This document shows positions 1 to 5,139 of a stretch of 5,139 bases of DNA, one piece after another; positions within the stretch are counted from its first letter, which is position 1; each line of letters begins with the position of its first letter. A program made the translations under genes and the position numbers. The DNA comes from an uncultured bacterium (GTDB lineage: Bacteria > Verrucomicrobiota > Kiritimatiellia > CAIKKV01): the NCBI GenBank assembly GCA_903828035.1, contig CAIKKV010000428.1, forward strand, positions 1 to 5,139, given 5' to 3'. The notes under the pieces were generated by a model. The model did no database searches. It was not told the DNA's origin and saw only the letters and a program-made list of their open reading frames with translations.

Positions 1-1
1 C

Positions 2-199
2 CAGTTCCTCGCCCCCCGCATCAGGGCCGAGGTCATGATGGGCGTGGGCCTGATGGACACCATCTGCCCGCCCTCCTCCCAGTTCGCCGCCTACAACAAG
101 ATCACGTCGCCGAAATCGCTGGTCATCTACCCCGACTTCGGCCATGAAGGCCTGCCCGGCTTCAACGACACCATCTTCCAGTTCATGCGGAAGCTGTAA
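2..199 (+). CDS. Acetyl xylan esterase / cephalosporin-C deacetylase (CE7), C-terminal fragment
   Basis: Only the last 65 codons and the TAA stop (197-199) are present; the gene enters from the left edge. The translation closely resembles the C-terminus of carbohydrate esterase family 7 (AXE1), alpha/beta-hydrolases that remove acetyl groups from xylo-oligosaccharides and from cephalosporin C. The visible part carries the acid of the catalytic triad in the motif [12 protein letters not shown] (Asp codon 56-58) and the catalytic His in FGHE (codon 143-145). They are 29 residues apart, which agrees with the Asp-His spacing I recall for characterised CE7 enzymes. The nucleophile serine and the oxyanion-hole region lie outside the window. 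The C-terminus ends 17 residues after the His, normal for the family, so this end is intact. It converges on the minus-strand operon and is probably not functionally tied to it; a role in plant or algal polysaccharide use is inferred from the family. Confidence 0.9.
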   Translation, partial: QFLAPRIRAEVMMGVGLMDTICPPSSQFAAYNKITSPKSLVIYPDFGHEGLPGFNDTIFQFMRKL

Positions 200-209
200 A
201 AGAGAACGC

Positions 210-251
210 GGTTAAGCGGTTCAGGGTTCAACGGTTCACGGGTTCGGTTCA
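210..251. repeat. Short tandem-like array of GGTTCA hexamers between convergent genes
   Basis: Six copies of GGTTCA or a one-base variant start at 210 (GGTTAA), 218, 225, 233, 241 (GGTTCG) and 246, with start-to-start steps of 8, 7, 8, 8 and 5 bases. On the minus strand they read as TGAACC-type units. The array fills most of the 36-base gap after the esterase stop and extends into the cyclase gene, supplying its TGA stop (236-238) and the Glu-Pro-Asn-Pro codons before it. The copies are directly oriented, so they do not form a strong hairpin, and there is no T-tract. What it does is unknown; it could be a dispersed genomic repeat, a slippage product, or a protein-binding site. Confidence 0.7.
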
Positions 252-2215
252 TCCACCAACTCGAACACCTCGACAGCTTCGGTTTTGCCTTTGACCGTGA
301 CCGTGCCCAGGCCGCGGGTCTTGAAAGCGTTTCCGACGGCGGCCTGCAACCGCGCCCCGATGATAATGGCGGCCCCGAACTCCTTGCAGAGCCCTTCAAA
401 GCGGCTGGCCCGATTCACGGTATCGCCCATCACGGTGTATTCGAACCGGCGGGACGAGCCCATGTTGCCGGCGGTCACCACGCCCGTCTCGAGGCCGATC
501 CGCATGAACAGGTCCGCGCCAAACTCCTCTTTCAGCTGGGGCCGCAGCCTGGCCAGCTCCCGCTGGCACGCCAGAGCGGCCCGGCAAGCCCGCTCCGCAT
601 GGTCCGGCATGGCGTAGGGAATTCCCCAGACGGCCATGATCGCATCGCCGATATACTTGTTCACGAACCCGCCTTCCGCGAGGATAATGTCCGTCAGCGG
701 GGTAAGGAAGGCGTTCATCATGCGCGAGAGCGTCTCCGGATCCAGCCGCTCCGCGATCGAGGTGAACCCCGCCACGTCGGTGAACAAACAGGTCACCTCG
801 CAGCGCCGCCCGGTCAGCGACACCGAGCCGGGATGCTGTTCCATGTAGCGCAACACCTGGTCCGACACCATCGTTCCGAACAGCGAGCGCACCTGCCGGC
901 GCCCCTTCTCCTCGCCCCGGAAGCGCACGGCGGCCGAGGCCAGGTAGGCCGCAAACCAGGTCACGGCGCAGGGGACGGGCGATACAATCAGCCGCTCCCG
1001 GGCCGCGGCGGCCATGGACAGCGCGAGGCTCCCGGCCAGCAGCAGGAGCAGCAGCGTCAGGGACCAGGCGAACCGGCGCGTGGAGGTGACCCAGACCAGG
1101 AGCAGCCCCCCCAGCAGGGCGGCCGCGAGGCAGGCCGCGAAGCTCCACGGAGCCTCGCGATAGGGATCCCCGCACAGCAGGTTGTCGATGGCCACGGCAT
1201 GCACATCCACCCCCGGAAACTCCGTTTCTCCCGGAATCGCCACCAGGTCGCGGAGGCCCGCCGCCGAGGTGCCGATCAGGACAATTTTTCCGCGGAAGAA
1301 TCCGGGAGGAGTCCGTCCCGCCAGGATATCGGCCGCCGACACGTGCCGGTGGCGCGCGGCCCGGAAGTTCAAAATCAGCCGGGCGGTTGGATCGGTGGCA
1401 ACGAGGCGGGGTTTTGAAAAAGCCACCGCATCCACGCCTTGCGAGGCCCGGTCGTAGATCACCTTCACCCCCGACGCCCCCAGGGCCAGCCGGACCGCCT
1501 CCAGCGAAAGCGAGGGGTACAGCACCCCGCCCACGGATTTGACCAGGGGCGTCCGGCGGATGATCCGGTCGGAGTCGGGCGTGGTGTTGACGAACGCCGT
1601 CCCCGCCGCGGCACGCGTCAGCGGGGGGATCGAGGCGACAATCCCCTTCGCGCCCGGAATGAACCGGCGGGAAAGGTAGCCGTCGCCGGCATTGAACGCC
1701 GTTTCAAAGATCCGCTGCCGGTAGCCCTCGAGCGCGGGCGCCCCGCCGCCCTCCAGCTCGAGCGAGCACCCCAGCACGCAGGGAACGGCCGCCATCGCCT
1801 GGGCTAGCTCGGCGTCAAAATCGGCCTCGACCCCCGCGGACGCGAGCATCTCGGAGCCCTTCACGCCAAGGCTTTTCCATTCGGCGATGGCCCGCTCCGG
1901 AGAGGCCCGGTCGGGCTCCGGGAACAGGATGTCGAACGCCGCCACCGAAGCGCCGTCCTCCGCCAGTCGCCGGACCAGGCGGGCCAGCAGCCGGCGGGGC
2001 CAGGGCCATTGCCCCAGTTCGCGCAGGCTGGCTTCGTCGACATCCGCGATGACGATCGCGTCGAGGGGCTGCTCGCGGGCGAACAACCCGCTCACCCGGT
2101 CAAAGCCCTGGGCGTAAACGGCCTGGATGAAATCAACGCGGCTTTCAAGGATCATGAAGCCCAGGCCCGCGGCCAGGGCCAGCATGCCGGCGACCATCGC
2201 GTGCCAGGCCTTCAC
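236..2215 (-). CDS. CHASE2-domain class III adenylate cyclase
   Basis: This is a membrane-bound sensor cyclase predicted to make cAMP from ATP. An N-terminal membrane segment (about residues 7-24) is followed by a periplasmic CHASE2 sensor domain (about 27-345), three closely spaced membrane segments (about 357-377, 383-403, 408-430), a short charged linker, and a cytoplasmic cyclase domain (about 470-655). All expected catalytic positions are present: metal-binding Asp480 (LFTDVAGFT) and Asp524 (NKYIGDAIMA), purine-selecting Lys520 and Thr594 (FEYTVMGDTVN), and transition-state Asn601 and Arg605. Lys with Thr is typical of class IIIb adenylate rather than guanylate cyclases. The chosen start is GTG, three bases after the TAG stop of the upstream gene, with no clear Shine-Dalgarno, suggesting translational coupling. 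An ATG at residue 7 (2195-2197) is the main alternative but would drop the positive residue before the first membrane segment. The CHASE2 ligand cannot be read from the sequence. It is the last gene of the operon. Confidence 0.93.
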   Translation of the reverse strand: MKAWHAMVAGMLALAAGLGFMILESRVDFIQAVYAQGFDRVSGLFAREQPLDAIVIADVDEASLRELGQWPWPRRLLARLVRRLAEDGASVAAFDILFPEPDRASPERAIAEWKSLGVKGSEMLASAGVEADFDAELAQAMAAVPCVLGCSLELEGGGAPALEGYRQRIFETAFNAGDGYLSRRFIPGAKGIVASIPPLTRAAAGTAFVNTTPDSDRIIRRTPLVKSVGGVLYPSLSLEAVRLALGASGVKVIYDRASQGVDAVAFSKPRLVATDPTARLILNFRAARHRHVSAADILAGRTPPGFFRGKIVLIGTSAAGLRDLVAIPGETEFPGVDVHAVAIDNLLCGDPYREAPWSFAACLAAALLGGLLLVWVTSTRRFAWSLTLLLLLLAGSLALSMAAAARERLIVSPVPCAVTWFAAYLASAAVRFRGEEKGRRQVRSLFGTMVSDQVLRYMEQHPGSVSLTGRRCEVTCLFTDVAGFTSIAERLDPETLSRMMNAFLTPLTDIILAEGGFVNKYIGDAIMAVWGIPYAMPDHAERACRAALACQRELARLRPQLKEEFGADLFMRIGLETGVVTAGNMGSSRRFEYTVMGDTVNRASRFEGLCKEFGAAIIIGARLQAAVGNAFKTRGLGTVTVKGKTEAVEVFELVDEPNP

Positions 2216-2218
2216 CGG

Positions 2219-4000
2219 CTAGGGCCCGATCCCGCCGGCGCCCTTTTTCAGGTCGGTCCCGAAATGAAGGTTCATCTTGTAATTGCCGGAACCGGCCGGA
2301 CCGTACTGGAAGCCCGACATCGTGACGGAGCCGATCATGCCGCTCGGCGCATCGCCCGGCTGCTTGCGACCCACCAGCCGGCCGGTCCCGAAGGCCTGGA
2401 CCGTCGATCCCTGGAAATCATGTCCGGCAATGGTCAGGCCGTTCACCGCGGGAGTCACCGAGGCATTGAACCGCTGACTGGCGTCGAGCAGCGAGCCCGT
2501 CAGCACGACATCGCAGGAGGCCGGAACCGCGGAAGCGCTCGTATCCTGGAGCTGCAGCCGCGTGCTCCAGGTATCCTGCCCGCCCCCGATGCGCACGAGG
2601 GTGGACACCGGAGCGCCCTCCATCACGAAGTTTCCCGCCGTGGGCATGCCGGCCACGTACAGGGAAAAATTACCCATCCCCGCCGCCCAGCCCGCGCCCG
2701 CCTGCTGGAGCTCATACACGGTATCCCCGCCCTTCAGCGCCGCGGTTTCCACGCTCGAATAGGTGTTGCCGAGGATGCCGTAACCCTGGCACGGGCTCCA
2801 GTTAAAATCCAGGTCCGCCACCTGGGCCGGGGTGGTGTCGTCCATCCCCCACCAGGCTTTGAACCAGTCGGAATCCGGGCCGCCCCGCCGGATGCTCATG
2901 GTCACGTCGTAGTCCGCGCCCACCAGGTGTGCTTGAAACGTCTCGGCGTCGATCCGCTCGCTGGTGACGGAGCAGGCCGCATCCTCAGAGCCGAAAACCG
3001 GCATTTTATAGGCGGGCGGAACGGAAACCGAATAGGGCCACTCATACAGCTTGCCGCCCGGCGTCGCCGGATTCGCCTGTTCCGAATAGAGCGCCAGAAC
3101 CATGTTTTCGGTGGCGTGCCGGGAGTCGAGCGCCGAGGTGTCCAGGGGGTTGACATCCAGCTCCAGCGCCAGTTGATTCATGGCAAAGCCGCTGTATCCA
3201 CCCCCGAAAACAGGCCAGGGATCCGGCGCCGGCGGGGCGGGATCGACAGGCTTCGGCGGCAACGGTTTGGGCTTGGGCGAAGGAGGCGCCACCGCCACCG
3301 TCTCCGCCTGGATCAAACCGGCGGAGCGCCGGAACGGTTTCCCGCCCGGGGCCTCCATCCCGCGGTTACGGGATTCCCCGTTCGGGGTCGTCGCGCCCCG
3401 GGTCAGCAGGAAGCGGACGTGGTCAAACCGCTCCTTGTGAACGCGGCCTCCGTCTTCGATCACCAGGAGGCCGGGCTCCCGGAACTCCACCGGCTTCCCG
3501 CCGAACGGGGTGACGACCACCACCCGGCCGGTGCGGACGAAGTCGATGCTGATCTCGTCGCGCCGGTCCGAGAGCTGGCCGCTGACCCCGCAGCCGCGGA
3601 TCGCGATCGTGGCGCGGCCCGTCTTGATCTCGAACTTGTCCGGGTTCAGGTCGGTGATCTTGCCCGTCACGGTCCGGAACACGCCCCGCTCCACCCGGGC
3701 CTTGAAGGCGTTGTTTTTCGCGGCCGAGGGGTCGTAGACGAACTCGTCGATGACCACGTCCGTGTTCGGCCCCTGGGAGAACACGGTGTCATCGGCGAAC
3801 AGGATCTGCGTTTTCGCGTCGGCGGCGGTGCGGATCGTATCCTGCATGAAAACCGCCCCCTTCAGCGCCAGCGCGCGGGCGGCGGCCGAGGGCGCCTGGG
3901 CCGAAACGGCCCCCTCCAGGGAAATGGGCTGGCCGACCGGCTCGGCGGCCTGGGCGAGCGCGGCGCCGAGAATCAGAAAGAGCGGAAAACCATTCTTCAT
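2219..4000 (-). CDS. Exported FecR-domain protein with proline-rich linker and unrecognised beta-rich C-terminal region
   Basis: The protein has 593 residues. Residues 1-18 form a signal peptide (Lys2, hydrophobic core, AQA cleavage site near 18); there is no lipobox Cys, so it is predicted to be soluble or secreted, not a lipoprotein. A FecR domain spans about 50-185, with the family-typical pattern of an acidic stretch, RVERGVFRTVTGKI (102-115), and TIAIRGCGVSG (131-141) followed by beta strands. It lacks the N-terminal anti-sigma helices of true FecR regulators, and no sigma factor is encoded here. A Pro/Lys-rich linker (239-263) leads to a Gly/Ser/Thr-rich, strand-forming region (about 265-593) with three Cys (343, 404, 496). 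I do not recognise that region; its last 60 residues loosely recall Slam-dependent TbpB-like barrels, a weak impression only. The ATG start has a strong GGAGG upstream. It lies 15 bases after the barrel gene and 3 bases before the cyclase. FecR modules in such proteins are thought to act in the periplasm; a ligand-binding or signalling role is inferred. Confidence 0.8.
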   Translation of the reverse strand: MKNGFPLFLILGAALAQAAEPVGQPISLEGAVSAQAPSAAARALALKGAVFMQDTIRTAADAKTQILFADDTVFSQGPNTDVVIDEFVYDPSAAKNNAFKARVERGVFRTVTGKITDLNPDKFEIKTGRATIAIRGCGVSGQLSDRRDEISIDFVRTGRVVVVTPFGGKPVEFREPGLLVIEDGGRVHKERFDHVRFLLTRGATTPNGESRNRGMEAPGGKPFRRSAGLIQAETVAVAPPSPKPKPLPPKPVDPAPPAPDPWPVFGGGYSGFAMNQLALELDVNPLDTSALDSRHATENMVLALYSEQANPATPGGKLYEWPYSVSVPPAYKMPVFGSEDAACSVTSERIDAETFQAHLVGADYDVTMSIRRGGPDSDWFKAWWGMDDTTPAQVADLDFNWSPCQGYGILGNTYSSVETAALKGGDTVYELQQAGAGWAAGMGNFSLYVAGMPTAGNFVMEGAPVSTLVRIGGGQDTWSTRLQLQDTSASAVPASCDVVLTGSLLDASQRFNASVTPAVNGLTIAGHDFQGSTVQAFGTGRLVGRKQPGDAPSGMIGSVTMSGFQYGPAGSGNYKMNLHFGTDLKKGAGGIGP

Positions 4001-4004
4001 AATG

Positions 4005-4009
4005 CCTCC
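4005..4009 (-). promoter_or_regulatory. Ribosome binding site of the FecR-domain gene
   Basis: On the minus strand GGAGG lies 4 bases before the ATG at 4000, within the 15-base gap after the upstream TAA stop (4016-4018). The spacing is slightly short but the match is full. It fixes the start, which also gives a proper signal peptide. The cyclase gene downstream has no comparable site, so the middle gene may be translated more independently than the last. Confidence 0.8.
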
Positions 4010-4015
4010 GTTTCC

Positions 4016-5139
4016 TTAAAACCACACCGTGGCGCCCAGCCGCACCTCATGCCGCCGGTAGCTGTACAGGTCGAAGTTCGAATCCGTCTCCTCGTAGGAC
4101 CAGGAGAGGGACGCCAGCGAATGCTCCGTGAGGGCCTTGGAGAGGGAGGCGGACCCGTTCCACTGGAAGTCCTCGCGCGCCTCCTCCTGCAGCAGGGAGT
4201 ACAGGATCTCGTCATACCGCACCGCCTGGCAGCCGATTCCGGCCGCGGCCGTCAGGCCCCACGGAAAACGCTTTTCCCCGTTCAGCGCGAACTCCAGGCC
4301 GCCGCAGTCGTAGCCGCCGAGGTCCGAGTCCTCGCGAAAAACGCCGGCCTTCAGCGACAGGCTGGAGTCGGAAGCGGCCCCGAAATACCGGCGGGCCGTC
4401 TCGCTCAGCTCCACGTACAGGCTGTCGCGGGGGTCGTCCGCGTAATCGCGGCCTTCGATCCCGGCCGCCGTGTACAGGCGCCAGCGGTCGCTGAGCGCCC
4501 ACCCGAACACCGGGTCAAAGCCGCCGATCGTCACCAGCCGGTCCCAGTCCATCATGAAGTACCGGGCCTTCAGGGGAAAGTCCAGCAGGGTGGCCGAGGT
4601 GGTCCGCCGAACGCCGGCATAGGCGTTGAAATCCTGGGCCGCGTACTCGGACTCGCCCGGCAGGCTCTCGATATACGTGCCGGCGCCGGCAATCGCGGAC
4701 CAGCCGCCGCGCGCGCCGAAATCGTACAGGCTGTCCCCCGAAAGGGAGATCGCGCCGCCGGCGGCCGCCTTGGGCTTCGACTCGTCGGCAATGCTCAGGG
4801 TCCCGAGCTGCGTATCCACGAAATCCTTGGTCGGCCCGAACTGGACGTTGCTGTCGTACAAGCCCTCGACCGTCATTTTCGCGGACGAGAAAAAGCGTGT
4901 CTGCAACAGGGCCGCCTGGTCCATTTCCCGCTCGATCTGCTGGCGGATCGCCTCGGGGGGGTCGCTCTCGAGCAGGCGCTGGTACTCCTGCCTCGCCACC
5001 TCGGGCATGCCCATGGCCAGGTAGGTGCGGGCCAGCTCCAGCCGCGCGGGATGATTGCCCGGGTTCAGGGTCAGCGCCCGTTCAAACATGAACTGGGACC
5101 GGTCGTAGAAGCCGAGCGCCTCCGCGGCCAGGCCCAGGC
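4016..5139 (-). CDS. TPR / outer-membrane beta-barrel protein, Slam (DUF560)-like, 5' end outside window
   Basis: The reading frame stays open to the right edge: 16 further in-frame codons precede the Met at 5087-5089, and these (…AAEALGFYDRSQF) run smoothly into a TPR helix, so the true start and signal peptide lie outside. Counting from that Met, residues 1-60 are TPR helices (FERALTLNPGNHPARLELA, then a second helix pair ending in ESDPPEAIRQQIE). Residues about 65-357 are a beta-barrel of alternating aromatic/polar strands that ends in a terminal Phe (ATVWF), the signal used for Bam-mediated outer-membrane insertion. The junction motif GLYDSNVQFGP (76-86) resembles the first barrel strand of DUF560 proteins. 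TPR followed by a roughly 290-residue barrel is the architecture of Slam, which moves surface lipoproteins or secreted haem-binding proteins across the outer membrane. An alternative is a generic TPR-porin involved in polysaccharide or adhesin export. It is the first visible gene of the operon and its promoter is not in view. Confidence 0.75.
   Translation of the reverse strand, partial: LGLAAEALGFYDRSQFMFERALTLNPGNHPARLELARTYLAMGMPEVARQEYQRLLESDPPEAIRQQIEREMDQAALLQTRFFSSAKMTVEGLYDSNVQFGPTKDFVDTQLGTLSIADESKPKAAAGGAISLSGDSLYDFGARGGWSAIAGAGTYIESLPGESEYAAQDFNAYAGVRRTTSATLLDFPLKARYFMMDWDRLVTIGGFDPVFGWALSDRWRLYTAAGIEGRDYADDPRDSLYVELSETARRYFGAASDSSLSLKAGVFREDSDLGGYDCGGLEFALNGEKRFPWGLTAAAGIGCQAVRYDEILYSLLQEEAREDFQWNGSASLSKALTEHSLASLSWSYEETDSNFDLYSYRRHEVRLGATVWF

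Noticed and set aside
2..199. The acetyl xylan esterase as a member of the signalling cassette
   Set aside because: It is on the opposite strand and convergent, so it is not co-transcribed, and nothing in its sequence links it to the operon.
200..235. A rho-independent terminator between the convergent genes
   Set aside because: Only a 4-base GAAC/GTTC pairing is visible, with no GC-rich stem and no T-tract; the repeats are direct, not inverted.
396..1175. A 259-codon open frame on the minus strand, inside the cyclase gene in another frame
   Set aside because: It is a frame-shifted reading of the cyclase with low-complexity Arg/Gly/Pro/Ala content; the true frame has all catalytic motifs uninterrupted.
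599..1417. A 272-codon open frame on the plus strand opposite the cyclase gene
   Set aside because: Its translation is rich in Arg, Gly, Gln and Pro with no recognisable domain. It lies wholly antisense to a gene with clear CHASE2 and cyclase motifs. Long antisense frames are expected at this GC content.
2219..4000. A classical FecR anti-sigma regulator of iron uptake
   Set aside because: The protein begins with a cleavable signal peptide, lacks the cytoplasmic anti-sigma region and internal membrane helix, and there is no ECF sigma gene or TonB-dependent receptor in the window.
5087..5089. The Met at this position as the start of the TPR-barrel protein
   Set aside because: The frame continues upstream to the window edge with sequence that completes a TPR helix, and a start here would leave an outer-membrane protein with no signal peptide. 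The gene is treated as 5'-truncated.

Overview
This GC-rich window (5,139 bases) looks like chromosomal DNA from a Gram-negative, diderm bacterium. The outer membrane is implied by a predicted outer-membrane beta-barrel protein and by periplasmic/inner-membrane partners encoded beside it. The esterase tail, the high GC content and the gene mix would fit a polysaccharide-degrading member of the PVC group (for example Kiritimatiellota or Verrucomicrobiota). That placement is an impression from the protein sequences, not a demonstrated assignment.

Layout: positions 2-199 (+) hold the last 65 codons of a carbohydrate esterase family 7 acetyl xylan esterase / cephalosporin-C deacetylase. It converges on a minus-strand operon that fills the rest of the window. 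Between them lie only 36 bases. An array of about six GGTTCA-like hexamers (210-251) occupies most of that gap and runs into the last codons of the neighbouring cyclase gene. I see no convincing terminator hairpin there.

The minus-strand operon, in transcription order, is: (1) a 5'-truncated gene (4016 to beyond 5139) for a TPR plus outer-membrane beta-barrel protein resembling the Slam/DUF560 family; (2) a 593-residue exported protein with a FecR domain, a proline-rich linker and a large unrecognised beta-rich C-terminal region (2219-4000); (3) a 659-residue CHASE2-domain class III adenylate cyclase (236-2215). Intergenic gaps are 15 and 3 bases, so the three are almost certainly co-transcribed. 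The promoter must lie beyond the right edge, since no start or promoter for the first gene is visible.

Working model (inference): the TPR-barrel protein sits in the outer membrane and may export or anchor the FecR-containing protein. The FecR-containing protein, or a ligand it binds, is in the periplasm or at the surface. The CHASE2 domain of the cyclase faces the periplasm and could turn the state of the envelope proteins into cytoplasmic cAMP. This would be an envelope-to-cAMP relay that reuses the periplasmic FecR module without a sigma factor. The individual families are known. The three-gene combination and its function are the most interesting part of the window.
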